Positions 36,709 through 46,482 of a DNA stretch of 64,000 nucleotides are shown here, piece by piece (position 1 is the stretch's first letter; every line of letters begins with the position of its first letter). This DNA is from Shinella sp. UYSO24 (GTDB lineage Bacteria > Pseudomonadota > Alphaproteobacteria > Rhizobiales > Rhizobiaceae), in NCBI GenBank assembly GCA_902167985.1, contig CABHNZ010000009.1, positions 1-64,000 on the forward strand, read 5' to 3'. The notes beneath the pieces were generated by a model. It was not told the origin of the DNA. It did not search any database and was given only the letters and a program-made list of their open reading frames with translations. The translations under genes and the position numbers were made by a program.

Positions 36709-37895
36709 GCACATCCCAGGAAGCAGTCACGGCCCCGCCGAAGGGCGCCGGTTTCCTCAAGGACAACCTGCGTGATTTCGGCATGCTGATTTCGCTTGTC
36801 GTCATCGTGGTGTTTTTCCAGATCGCCACCGGCGGCGTGCTCTTGAAGCCGCTCAACGTCACCAACATCATTCTGCAGAATGCCTATATCGTCGTGATGG
36901 CGCTCGGCATGCTGATGGTGATCGTCACCGGCCATATCGACCTTTCAGTCGGCTCGGTGGCCGGCTTCGTCGGCGCGATCGCCGCCGTGCTGATGGTCAA
37001 TTACAACGTCAATTTCGTCGTTGTCTTCATGCTCTGCCTTGCGCTTGGCGGGGCGATCGGGGCGATACAGGGATATTGGGTCGCCTATTTCAAGATCCCG
37101 TCCTTCATCGTCACGCTGGCGGGCATGCTGGTCTTCCGCGGCCTGATGATTACGGTTCTCGACGGGCGCTCGATCGGTCCCTTCCCGACGATCTTCCAGA
37201 AGCTTTCTTCCGGCTATATCTACGAGGTGATTTCCTCGGCTGACGGCATCTACCTCACCTCGCTGGTGCTGGGGCTGCTGCTCGGCGTGATCCTGATCCG
37301 GCAGAATTTCGCGACCCGCGCCCGTCGCGTCTCGCATGGTGTGGAGACGGAGCCTTTCGCCTTCTTCATCATCAAGAACATCCTGATCTTTGCGGCGATC
37401 GGCTATATCTCCTACCTGATCTCGTCGCATCGTGGCATGCCCAACGTGCTGATCATCATGGCGGTGCTGATTGCGGCCTACGGGTTCTTCACCAACCGCA
37501 CGACGATCGGTCGCCAGATCTATGCGGTCGGCGGCAATATCCGTGCAGCCGAACTCTCGGGCATCAAGACGACGCGGCTGACCTTCTGGACCTTCGTCAA
37601 TATGGGCGTGCTTGCAGCGCTCGGCGGCCTCATCGTCGCCGCCCGCCTCAATACCGCGCAGCCGAAGGCCGGTCTCGGCTTCGAGCTCGACGTCATCGCT
37701 GCCTGCTTCATCGGTGGTGCCTCGGCCTATGGTGGCGTCGGCAAGATCACCGGTGCCGTCATCGGTGCCTTCATCATGGGCGTGATGAACAACGGCATGT
37801 CGATCCTGGGCATCGGTATCGATCTGCAGCAGGTCATCAAGGGACTGGTTCTGCTCGGTGCGGTCTGCGTCGACGTCTATAACCAGCGCCGCTGA
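36705..37895 (+). CDS. gguB: Sugar ABC transporter permease GguB
   Basis: A 396-residue permease of the RbsC/XylH family with about ten or more hydrophobic segments, the block [20 protein letters not shown] and a conserved end ([18 protein letters not shown]). Last gene of the plus-strand sugar operon, followed by a bidirectional terminator. Confidence 0.93.
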   Translation: MSTSQEAVTAPPKGAGFLKDNLRDFGMLISLVVIVVFFQIATGGVLLKPLNVTNIILQNAYIVVMALGMLMVIVTGHIDLSVGSVAGFVGAIAAVLMVNYNVNFVVVFMLCLALGGAIGAIQGYWVAYFKIPSFIVTLAGMLVFRGLMITVLDGRSIGPFPTIFQKLSSGYIYEVISSADGIYLTSLVLGLLLGVILIRQNFATRARRVSHGVETEPFAFFIIKNILIFAAIGYISYLISSHRGMPNVLIIMAVLIAAYGFFTNRTTIGRQIYAVGGNIRAAELSGIKTTRLTFWTFVNMGVLAALGGLIVAARLNTAQPKAGLGFELDVIAACFIGGASAYGGVGKITGAVIGAFIMGVMNNGMSILGIGIDLQQVIKGLVLLGAVCVDVYNQRR

Positions 37896-37922
37896 GGCCT
37901 CTCGGGAAAACCGCACAAAAAG

Positions 37923-37942
37923 AAGGGCGCTGCGGCGCCCTT
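37923..37942. terminator. Bidirectional terminator gguB/argE
   Basis: AAGGGCGC-TGCG-GCGCCCTT, a perfect 8-bp stem between convergent gguB and argE. On the minus strand it is followed by CTTTTTG, a good T-tract for argE; on the plus strand by CGTCATTT. Confidence 0.8.
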
Positions 37943-37968
37943 CGTCATTTCGGATCCGGCGTTGCCGT

Positions 37969-39121
37969 TCAGCGGCAGGTCTCGACCAGTTTAAGCAGGA
38001 AGTCACCGCAGGCGGTGAGTTCCGATATGGCGATCGATTCGTCCGGCTGGTGGGCATCGGCGATATCGCCCGGACCGATGATGACCGAAGGAATGCCCGC
38101 CTTCTGGAAAATGCCGGCCTCGGTGCCGTAGGAGACGTAGCGCACCTGATTGCGACCGAGCAGTTTCAGGAGTTCGGTGTCGAGCGCCTCATCCTCGTTG
38201 GGCTTCAGGCCCGGAATATTCGCCTTGATCTCGAAGGCGATGCCGCAGGCGGGATCGATCGCCTTCATCGCCGGCTCGAGCTTTTCTGCTGCGAAACGCT
38301 GCATGCGCTCGAAGACGGCCATATCGCTCTCGCCGGAATGATCCTCATTTCCCAGATGAATTCGCAGTTTTCAGCGACGATATTGCCGGCCACGCCGCCG
38401 TGGACAATGTTGACCGTGATCGTCGAATAGGGTGGGTCAAGGCCTTCGAAGGTCGGGCCGTTGCGCATGTCTTCGCGAATGCGGTTGATCTCGGCGATCA
38501 TCTCGGCTGCGTCATGACGGCATTCACATAGCGATCCGGCTGGGAGGAGTGACCGGGCTTGCCCGTCACCCGGCACCAGCCGACGAGACCGCCCTTATGC
38601 GCGGCAACGAAATCCATTGTCGTCGGCTCGCCGATCACCGCCAGGCGCGGCTTCAGCTCGCTTTGGCCGATCCACTCGGCCATCGAGCCGACGCCGGTAC
38701 AGCCGACTTCCTCGTCATAGGAAAAGGCGAGGTGGATCGGTCGCTTCAACGGCTTTTCGGCGGCCAGCGGTGCCACGGCGAGGCAGCAGGCGAGAAAGCC
38801 CTTCATGTCGGTCGTGCCGCGGCCGAAAAGATATCCATCGGCTTCGCGCATCACGTAAGGGTCGCTCGACCAGGCCTGTCCCTCCGTCGGCACCACATCC
38901 GTATGGCCGCTGAAGATGATGCCGCCGGGGACTTCCGGGCCGATCGTTGCCAGAAGGTTTGCCTTCTGGCCGGTCGGGTCGGGAAAGCGTCGAAGCCGGG
39001 CGCCGAGCGGCTCCAGTATCTCTTCGACATGGGCAAGAAGATCGAGATTGGATGCCGAGCTGATGGTCGGGAAACCGACAAGATCCGCCAGATGCCGTTT
39101 GATATCGCTGGTCAGGTCCAA
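37969..39121 (-). CDS. argE: Acetylornithine deacetylase, two frameshifts
   Basis: An M20 metallopeptidase-fold enzyme that removes acetate from N-acetylornithine in arginine synthesis. Metal-binding blocks are visible: FSGHTDVVP, FGRGTTDMKG, DEEVGCTG. One base is missing near 38511 (expected NAVMTAAEMIAEINRI) and one near 38336 (expected MRIIPGESDMAVFERM). Restored length is 384 residues. The start is TTG 39121, with GAAAGG upstream; no nearby in-frame ATG fits better. Divergent from lpiA. Confidence 0.88.
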
Positions 39122-39330
39122 AATGCGGCCTTTCTGAAAATGGTTTTTGGCGCGGAAATGCGTGTGCCGGGGGAGTGTTCAACCTGCGCTGAACGATTGG
39201 GAAAAGGTGAAACGGCAGCTGTGGAATGGCCGTTCCTTTTCGGCATATTAGACACATTAAAGCCGTCTTCGCATTGCTTTTGCAGGCGAGATGGCCAATT
39301 TATGCGGCAAATCAACATCCGGCAGATATC

Positions 39331-41910
39331 ATGAGCTTACCTGATCAGCAGCAAGGCCGCTTTCGAGACATTCTTGAAGGCTTTCGTGGATATCTGGTTC
39401 CTCTCGTCATCGTCGTCGTGTTCGGCTTCACGACGTTTGCGATCTACAAGCTCACGGATGAGGTCAGCTACGACGATGTGATGGATGCGCTGATGGCGAC
39501 ATCCTGGTCGTCGATCGGGCTTGCCATCTTCTTCACCGCGCTCAGTTTTCTGGCGCTGATCGGCTATGACGTCAACGCGCTGACCTATATCCGTCGCAAA
39601 TTACCCTTCGTGCCTGTGGCGATGACGGCGTTCAGTGCCTATGCCGTTGGAAATACGGCCGGTTTCGGTGCGCTCAGCGGTGGTGCAATCCGGTTTCGCG
39701 GCTATTCGCGGCTTGGGCTTTCGCCGGACGATATCGGGCGAGTTATCGCCTTCGTCACGCTTGCCTTCGGTATCGGCCTTCTGGCGGTGACGGCGCTCGC
39801 GTCGCTTGCTGCCGCGCCACGCATCAGCGATGTGATCGGCGTCGATCCGTTCGTCGTGCAGGTGGTTGCCATCGTCATCATCATCGCGCTGACGGTGCTG
39901 GTGATCATGGGGCGCGAAGGCCGGCAGATCACTATCGGCAAGATCACCATCCGCCTGCCGGACAGCCGCACCTCGTCGCAGCAGTTCCTGATTACCGCGC
40001 TCGATATCGCGGCGTCCGCTTCGGTTCTTTACGTGCTGATCCCGCAGACGGAGATCGGCTGGCTGTCGTTTACCGCCATTTACGCCACAGCTGTCGGCGC
40101 CGGCGTGCTCAGCCACGTTCCGGCGGGGCTTGGCGTGTTCGAAACGATCATCGTTGCAGCACTCGGCAATACGGTGGATCTCGATACGGTTCTCGGCAGC
40201 CTCGTGCTTTACCGCGTGATCTACCACGTCCTGCCGCTGATGGTGGCGACGCTGTTCGTCATCGGGCTGGAAGTGCGCCAGCTTGCCCGCCATCCGGTCG
40301 CCTCCACGCTACGCAAGCTGGAGTTTCGCCTTGCGCCGCTTCTGCTGGCCGCCTTTGCGATGATTGCCGGCGCCATGCTGGTGTTTTCGAGCGTCACGCC
40401 GACGCCGGATGCCGAGCTTGATCTCCTCAATGCCTATCTGCCGCTGCCGCTGGTGGAAAGCGCGCATTTCCTCTCCAGTATTCTCGGCATCATGCTGTTC
40501 GTGACGGCGCGCGGCATCGGCCAGCGGCTCGACGGCGCATGGTGGATGGCCGTCATCTGCGCGTCGCTCGGGCTGCTTTTCTCCTTTGTACGAGCCTTGG
40601 CGCTGGTCGAGGCGATCTTCCTCATCATCCTTCTCGCCGGGCTGGGCTTGAGTGCCCGCCAGTTCAACCGGCAGGCATCGCTGTTCCGGCAGGTGCTGAC
40701 ACCGGCCTGGATCGGCGCGATGCTGATCCTTGTTGCGGCAACGATCACTATTCTCTTCTTCGTCTATCGCGAGGTGGATTACAGCCGCGATCTGTGGTGG
40801 CGGTTCGAGTTTTCGGCGGATGCGCCGCGCGGCCTGCGTGCGACGCTCGGCGTGGCGATCGTCGCGGCGCTCATCTCCATCTACAGCCTCCTGCGTCCGG
40901 CCGCGACGCGCAGCGCGCCCTCGACCGGTGACGATCTCGACCGCGCGACCGCCATCGTGATGGCGCAGCACAATGCCGACGCCAATGTCGTGCGGATGGG
41001 CGACAAGCGGCTGATGTTTTCCGAAAGCGGCAATGCCTTCATCATGTATGGCATTCAGGGGCGATCATGGATCGCGCTTTTCGATCCGGTGGGGCCGAAG
41101 GAAGAAGTGCCGGAACTGGTCTGGCGCTTTGTCGAGGAGGCTCGTTCGAAGGGTGGGCGCGCGGTATTCTACCAGATCACGCCGGCACTGCTGCCCTATT
41201 GCGCCGATGCCGGGATGCGCGCCTTCAAGTTGGGCGAGCTGGCGATCGTCGATCTCAGCAAGTTCGATCTCAAGGGTCCCCGGCTTGCAGCGCTTCGTCA
41301 GGCCGCCAACAAGGGCGTGCGTGAGGGGCTGGAGTTCGATGTGATCCTGCAGCCCGACGTGATGGCGTCCATCGATCAGTTGCGGCACGTTTCCGACACA
41401 TGGCTCGAAGCGCATAACACGCGCGAGAAAACCTTCTCGCTTGGCGCGTTCCGCGATGATTACGTCGCCGCCCAGCCGGTTGCCATCCTGCGCAAGGATG
41501 GCCGGATCGTCGCCTTCGCGACGCTTGGCATTACCGACACGAAACATGAAGCGACGATCGACCTGATGCGCTTCGCGCCCGATGCGCCCAAGGGTTCCAT
41601 GGACTTCCTGTTTGTTAGGATAATGGAATATTTGCGTGACGCGGGTTACAGTGAGTTCAATCTGGGCATGGCGCCGCTTGCGGGCATGTCGCAAAGGGAA
41701 GTCGCGCCCGTATGGGACCGGCTCGGAAGCGTGGTCTTCGAACACGGCGAGCGCTTCTATAATTTCAAGGGACTGAAGGCTTTCAAGTCGAAGTTTCAGC
41801 CGCGATGGGAGCCGCGCTATCTGGCTGCCGCAACCGTAGGCCCCGCAATCGCGATGATGGACGCCACCCTGCTTATCGGCGGCGGCCTCAGAGGAGTAGT
41901 TGGAAAGTGA
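39331..41910 (+). CDS. lpiA: Lysyl-phosphatidylglycerol synthase/flippase LpiA (MprF)
   Basis: An 859-residue membrane protein that transfers lysine from Lys-tRNA to phosphatidylglycerol and flips the product. The N-terminal ~520 residues hold about 13-14 helices, including the UPF0104 block SHVPAGLGVFETI; the C-terminal ~300 residues are the DUF2156 transferase (YGIQGRSWIALFDPVGP, FNLGMAPLAGM, FYNFKGLKAFKSKF). ATG 39331 gives the usual start. It overlaps acvB by one base (TGATG). In Rhizobium tropici and Agrobacterium this pair is acid-induced and supports acid tolerance and polymyxin resistance. Confidence 0.93.
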   Translation: MSLPDQQQGRFRDILEGFRGYLVPLVIVVVFGFTTFAIYKLTDEVSYDDVMDALMATSWSSIGLAIFFTALSFLALIGYDVNALTYIRRKLPFVPVAMTAFSAYAVGNTAGFGALSGGAIRFRGYSRLGLSPDDIGRVIAFVTLAFGIGLLAVTALASLAAAPRISDVIGVDPFVVQVVAIVIIIALTVLVIMGREGRQITIGKITIRLPDSRTSSQQFLITALDIAASASVLYVLIPQTEIGWLSFTAIYATAVGAGVLSHVPAGLGVFETIIVAALGNTVDLDTVLGSLVLYRVIYHVLPLMVATLFVIGLEVRQLARHPVASTLRKLEFRLAPLLLAAFAMIAGAMLVFSSVTPTPDAELDLLNAYLPLPLVESAHFLSSILGIMLFVTARGIGQRLDGAWWMAVICASLGLLFSFVRALALVEAIFLIILLAGLGLSARQFNRQASLFRQVLTPAWIGAMLILVAATITILFFVYREVDYSRDLWWRFEFSADAPRGLRATLGVAIVAALISIYSLLRPAATRSAPSTGDDLDRATAIVMAQHNADANVVRMGDKRLMFSESGNAFIMYGIQGRSWIALFDPVGPKEEVPELVWRFVEEARSKGGRAVFYQITPALLPYCADAGMRAFKLGELAIVDLSKFDLKGPRLAALRQAANKGVREGLEFDVILQPDVMASIDQLRHVSDTWLEAHNTREKTFSLGAFRDDYVAAQPVAILRKDGRIVAFATLGITDTKHEATIDLMRFAPDAPKGSMDFLFVRIMEYLRDAGYSEFNLGMAPLAGMSQREVAPVWDRLGSVVFEHGERFYNFKGLKAFKSKFQPRWEPRYLAAATVGPAIAMMDATLLIGGGLRGVVGK

Positions 41911-43380
41911 TGACACTACGCAGTATTTCTTGCCTGTTCGGTCTGGCTCTCGTCGCGCTGCCGGTGCGCTGCCTGCATCTCCGCAGCAAGCTCAGCCGCA
42001 GACCCCGCCGCAGGCTCAAGCGCCAGCGCCAGCCCAAACCCAGGCCCAGGCGCCGTGTCTCAGCCGGCGCAGTCTACGGATGGCTATCAGACGGGCATGA
42101 TCAAGGCACCGCATATCATGGTGCCGCAGGACAAGAACCTGAAGGGCATGGTGTTTCTGATTTCCGGCGGTTCCGGCTGGGGTGCTACGGAAGAGAGCGA
42201 GGCCCAGAACCTCGTGAAGAATGGCGCAGCTGTCGTCGGCATTGATCTTCCCACCTATATCCAGTCGCTTTCCGCCGATGAGGGCGATTGCGTCTACATG
42301 ATTTCCGACGTCGAGGATCTGTCTCAGCAGGTTCAGCGACGGATCGGCAATTCGACCTATCGCCACCCGATCATCGCCGGTATCGGTGATGGTGGCGCAA
42401 TGGCGCTGGCGATGATTTCCCAGAGCCCGCCGACGACGATCGGCGAGGCGATCGCGGTCAATCCGGCAGCCGGTATTCCGCTGAAGAAGGAACTTTGCAC
42501 GCCGGCGACCAAGGACGTGAAGGGCGACCGGACGATCTATGGCTTCCAGGACGATGATCTGCCGGCCGATGTGACGATCGCCTTCACGCCGGATGTGGCG
42601 GCCAACGATGATGGCCGCGCGCATGCGAAGAGCCTGAAGGACGGTCATCAGGATGTCGATATCGAGGATGTGGCGGGCCCGGCGGATGCCGCGCTTTCGA
42701 CCCTTCTCGACCAGAGCCTGAAGGTTGCCGAGGGTACCGGTGACGTGGCGCTCGACATGCCGCTGACGATCCTCGACACCAAGCCCACCAGCGACACGAT
42801 GGCGATCATCTATTCGGGTGATGGCGGCTGGCGTGACATCGATAGCGAAGTCGGCGGCTACCTGCAGGGTGAGGGCGTGCCGGTCGTCGGTGTCGATTCG
42901 CTGCGCTATTTCTGGACGGAAAAGACTGCCGACCAGACCGCCAAGGACATGGCGAAGATCATCGAGACCTACCGTAAGAAATGGAATGTCCAGAATGTCG
43001 TTCTGGTCGGCTATTCCTTCGGCGCCGACATCATTCCCGCCAGCTACAATCTTCTGCCCAAGGCCGTGAAGGTGCATGTGAGGCAGATGTCGCTTCTGGC
43101 GCTCGCCAAGGAAGTCGATTTCGTCATCTCCGTCACGGGCTGGCTCGGGGTTGCCGGCGAGGGCAAGGGCGGCAATACGCTGAACGACATTGCCAAGATC
43201 GATCCGAAAGTGGTGCAGTGCATTTATGGTACCGATGAGGATGATGACCCTTGCGCCCAGCTGAAATCGCGCGGCGTCGAGGCTGTTGCCATCGATGGCG
43301 GCCATCACTTCGACGAGGATTATGAAGCTCTCGGAAAGCATATTCTCGACAGCCTGAAGACGCGGCTTTCGAAAAAGTAA
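41910..43380 (+). CDS. acvB: AcvB/AtvA periplasmic lysyl-PG hydrolase, two frameshifts near N-terminus
   Basis: A VirJ/AcvB-family alpha/beta hydrolase. The C-terminal half has the nucleophile elbow GYSFGAD, MAIIYSGDGGWRDID and the late His in GGHHF; the N-terminal half repeats part of the fold (LISGGSGWGATEESEA). One base is missing near 41968 and one near 42053; restoring both joins a signal peptide (MTLRSISCLFGLALVALPV) and a Pro/Gln/Ala-rich linker (about residues 22-48) to the hydrolase, 490 residues in all. Agrobacterium AcvB is needed for virulence and removes lysine from lysyl-PG. Confidence 0.9.
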
Positions 43381-43385
43381 TGCTC

Positions 43386-43417
43386 ATGCCGGCGCGGCGG
43401 TTATCGCCGCGCGGCAT
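43386..43417 (+). terminator. Terminator after acvB
   Basis: ATGCC-G-GCGCGGCG / CGCCGCGCGGCAT: a 13-bp stem with one bulged G and a 5-nt loop, right after the acvB stop. The T-tract is poor. Confidence 0.6.
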
Positions 43418-43586
43418 CTCTGTGATCACGAGGACTTGATTTCTTCGGGCAAGCAGATAAATGTCTGCCTCACCAGGACCGGGCCCCTCTGGCAGTTCGA
43501 AAGAACTGTGATGTCGGACTGGATTTGTCCAACTCAGGTGCCTGGTGTCGTTACTTCCTCCGAGACGCATGCTCGATTGATGTCTT

Positions 43587-43602
43587 GAAGTCGCAAGACT
43601 TC
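43587..43602 (+). promoter_or_regulatory. Leader hairpin upstream of the TerC gene
   Basis: GAAGTC-GCAA-GACTTC, a 6-bp stem closed by a GNRA tetraloop, about 55 nt before the start. TerC-family genes are often preceded by manganese-sensing yybP-ykoY RNAs; I do not see that consensus, so this is only a structured leader. Confidence 0.35.
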
Positions 43603-43657
43603 GCGTTTCGCCGGTTTCTTACGGCCCCTGCACCCCGCCTTTGAGATCGGGTGCCTC

Positions 43658-44299
43658 ATGACCGAAATCTTTACCCCGGAGGCGCTGTCGGCGCTTCTGC
43701 AAGTCATTATGATCGACCTCGTGCTTGCCGGGGATAATGCCATCGTTATCGGCCTTGCTGCGGCAGGGCTTCCGAAAGAACAGCGCGCGCGCGCCATCCT
43801 CGTGGGCATCATTGCTGCCACGGTGCTGCGTATCGGCTTTGCGCTTGCCACGACCCAGCTTCTGCAGATCATCGGCCTTCTTCTCGTCGGCGGCATCCTG
43901 CTTCTGTGGGTCTGCTGGAAGATGTGGCGCGAGCTACGCACCCAGCACGGTGACGACGAGGCGGAAGCCGCGATTGCGGATGCCGAAAAGACCGGCCCGC
44001 GCAAGACCTTCGCCCAGGCCGCCTGGCAGATCGTCATCGCCGACATTTCCATGTCGCTCGACAATGTTCTGGCGGTTGCCGGTGCAGCGCATGAACATCC
44101 GACCGTGCTGATCTTCGGTCTCGTCCTGTCGATCGCGCTGATGGGTATTGCGGCAAGCTTCATAGCGCGGCTGCTCAACAAGCATCGCTGGATTGCCTAT
44201 GTCGGTCTGGCCGTCATTCTCTACGTGGCGCTCGAAATGATCTGGCGCGGCTCGCACGAAGTGCTGCCCTATCTGGGCATGGCGCCGCAGACACCTTGA
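43658..44299 (+). CDS. TerC-family membrane protein (YjbE type)
   Basis: A 213-residue integral membrane protein with about six to seven helices and the paired acidic motifs DLVLAGDNAIVIG and DISMSLDNVLAV in the two repeats. Family members export manganese or support metal loading of secreted proteins. Monocistronic: it has its own leader and is closed by a strong terminator. Confidence 0.9.
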   Translation: MTEIFTPEALSALLQVIMIDLVLAGDNAIVIGLAAAGLPKEQRARAILVGIIAATVLRIGFALATTQLLQIIGLLLVGGILLLWVCWKMWRELRTQHGDDEAEAAIADAEKTGPRKTFAQAAWQIVIADISMSLDNVLAVAGAAHEHPTVLIFGLVLSIALMGIAASFIARLLNKHRWIAYVGLAVILYVALEMIWRGSHEVLPYLGMAPQTP

Positions 44300-44306
44300 T
44301 CCGAGT

Positions 44307-44335
44307 GGAGCGGTGCGAAGGCACCGCTCCCTTTT
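44307..44335 (+). terminator. Rho-independent terminator after the TerC gene
   Basis: GGAGCGGTGC-GAAG-GCACCGCTCC, a perfect 10-bp stem with a tetraloop followed by CTTTTCT. The best intrinsic terminator in the window. Confidence 0.88.
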
Positions 44336-44339
44336 CTCC

Positions 44340-45255
44340 TCAGCCGTCGACGCCGGCTCTAAGGCGTTCGTTCATCCAGTCGGCGCTCTGGCGTATGCCG
44401 CCCAGCGGAAAGACATGGATCTGCTCGATCAGGCTGCCGGGGCGGTTTGCCCTGTAGGTCGCGATCTCATCCAGAAAATCATGCGGCTCGAAAGGCAGCA
44501 GCAATTTGCCGAGATCGAGTGCCCGCTTCTGCAGGACCGATAACGACGGGCCGACACCGCAGGTCATGGCGAATTTCATCAGGGTCTGCAGCTTTGTCGG
44601 GCCGGCAACGCCGAGATGGATCGGCATGCTGATGCCGGCAGCGGCAATCCGTTCTGCCCAGGCGATGACAGGCTTCGCGTCGAAGCAGAATTGCGTGACG
44701 ATTGCCATCTCGGCATCGGTTCTTTCCGCATAGGCCTGTTTGGTGAGCAGAGCGTCATCCACCAGACGGGTCGTGCCATCGGCATCAATGCCCGGATGGC
44801 CTTCCGGGTGGCCGGCGACATGCAGGCGGCCAAAACCGTAACGATCGAAGACCCCGCTTTCGATCAACTGGATCGAACTATCGAGTGTTCCCACCGGCTC
44901 TGACTGACCGCCGCCGAGAAGCAGCGCCTGGCTGACGCCGGCCTCTTCGCGATAGCGGCGGATCCAGGTTTCCAGCGTCGCGAGATCGGCAATGTTGCGG
45001 GCCGGAACATGCGGCATGGGCGCAAAACCGTCATCGGTGAGGCGGCGTGCGGTTGCCACCATGTCATCGATCGGCGTTCCTGCGATATGGGCGATGTAGA
45101 CACGGGTGCGGCCGCAGAAGGCTCTTGAGATCATCGATCTTCGATGCCGTGCGCGGCATGACCTCGATCGAATAGCCGGCGATCATGTCCGTGAGATGCG
45201 CCGGGACGGAAGCAGCTTCGCTCTGCCTGTTCTTGAAAAGCCCCAGAAGAGCCAA
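44340..45255 (-). CDS. metF: Methylenetetrahydrofolate reductase family protein, frameshifted
   Basis: A 5,10-methylenetetrahydrofolate reductase-like TIM barrel (FAPMPHVPARNIADLATL, GVAGPTKLQTLMKFAMTCGVG), 305 residues when repaired. Two bases are missing close together near 45109 and 45116 (expected SLLPAGTRVYIAHIAGTP). The start is TTG 45255 with GAAGGAG 8 nt upstream. The C-terminus (SADWMNERLRAG) is typical of the rhizobial form. A separate canonical metF may exist elsewhere, so the symbol is tentative. Confidence 0.78.
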
Positions 45256-45630
45256 ACTGCCGTCTCCTTCAACGCCGAGATGATGATCAACTGGCTAACG
45301 GGGCGAAATCGCCAGCACAAGCGGTGTTTTTGCATGCCAGACCGGCCAAGGCCGCTCTGGCTGCGGCGTGGCCGGGCGCATTCCGTCAGAACCGTCACAG
45401 GCATTGCATTGACGAGCGTATGTTTGCGCTGGAACTTTTCCCACCCGAAGGGAGCCTTTTGGGGCATCCGTGGGCAGGCGCTGTTTTTCCGGTTTGTCGC
45501 TCCGGCTCGGTGCGTCGTGATGATGGGGCAGCCGGATAGCGCCGCTTATTCGACGCTGATTGGGATGGACGCTGCCGGCCAAGCCGCCAGCGTCAGGATC
45601 TTCACAGAGTAGAGGCCAGAAGCGTTTGCC
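45256..45630. other. Intergenic region metF / dppF
   Basis: 375 nt between the metF-like start and the dppF stop, both on the minus strand. I checked for a SAM-II or cobalamin riboswitch and saw neither consensus. Several GC-rich dyads are present but no clear terminator; no gene is supported. Confidence 0.5.
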
Positions 45631-46482
45631 TCAGGCGGTGACGGCTGCCTTCTTTGCCATGACGCGGGCGCGGATCGATTCCACGTCGGCGCGCGGGGTC
45701 GCGGCAAAGAGGGTGCGCGTATATTCGTGCTTCGGATCGGAGAAGACTTCGTCGCGCGTGCCGTATTCGACCGCCTCGCCGAAATACATCACCATCACCT
45801 CGTCTGCGATGTAGCGCACAACCGAGAGATCATGGCTGATGAAGACGTAGGTGAGGCCGAATTCGTCCTGAAGGTCTGCCAAGAGGTTCAGAACCTGCGC
45901 CTGGACCGACAGGTCGAGGGCCGATACCGGCTCGTCGAGGATGAGAAGCTTCGGGTTCATCATCAGCGCGCGGGCAATCGCGATACGCTGGCGCTGGCCG
46001 CCGGAGAACATGTGCGGATAGCGGTTATAATGTTCCGGGCCGAGGCCGACCTTCTTCAGCATCTCGTTGGCGCGGTCGCGCCGTTCTGAGGCCGGCATGT
46101 CGGTATTGATCGCCAACGGTTCGCCCAGAACGTCGCCGATCTTCTGGCGCGGGTTGAGCGAGCCATAGGGGTTCTGGAAGACGATCTGCACCTTCTGGCG
46201 CATTTCCTGCGTCAGGTGGCCGGGGCGGGTGTCGACGGTCTTGCCGTCGATCAACAGTTCGCCGGCCGTCGGCTCGTCGATGAAGGTGATCATGCGGGCA
46301 AGGGTGGATTTGCCGCAGCCGGATTCACCGACGATCGCCAGCGTCTTGCCGCGTTCCAGCTTGAAGGAGACGCCCTTGACGGCATGGACGACCTTCTTCG
46401 GCTTGAAGAGGCCGCTGGACAGTTCGTAGTCGCGCTTGATGTTGCGCACTTCGAGCATGGTGTTGTTGGTGGTGCTATCCAT
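45631..46482 (-). CDS. dppF: Dipeptide ABC transporter ATPase DppF
   Basis: A 283-residue ATPase of the oligopeptide class: Walker A GESGCGKS, signature FSGGQRQR, Walker B LLILDEPVSALDLSVQ. It ends soon after the HEYTRTLFAA block, so it lacks the longer C-terminal oligopeptide extension of many DppF proteins. Its ATG shares one base with the dppD stop (TGATG). Last gene of the dpp operon. Confidence 0.9.
   Translation of the reverse strand: MDSTTNNTMLEVRNIKRDYELSSGLFKPKKVVHAVKGVSFKLERGKTLAIVGESGCGKSTLARMITFIDEPTAGELLIDGKTVDTRPGHLTQEMRQKVQIVFQNPYGSLNPRQKIGDVLGEPLAINTDMPASERRDRANEMLKKVGLGPEHYNRYPHMFSGGQRQRIAIARALMMNPKLLILDEPVSALDLSVQAQVLNLLADLQDEFGLTYVFISHDLSVVRYIADEVMVMYFGEAVEYGTRDEVFSDPKHEYTRTLFAATPRADVESIRARVMAKKAAVTA

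Noticed and set aside
39177..39194. GTTCA-(8)-TGAAC dyad upstream of lpiA as a LexA box
   Set aside because: Alphaproteobacterial LexA sites are direct GTTC repeats with 7-nt spacing; this inverted arrangement does not fit, and lpiA is not an SOS gene.
45256..45630. SAM-II or cobalamin riboswitch upstream of the metF-like gene
   Set aside because: I looked for the conserved cores on the minus strand and did not find them.
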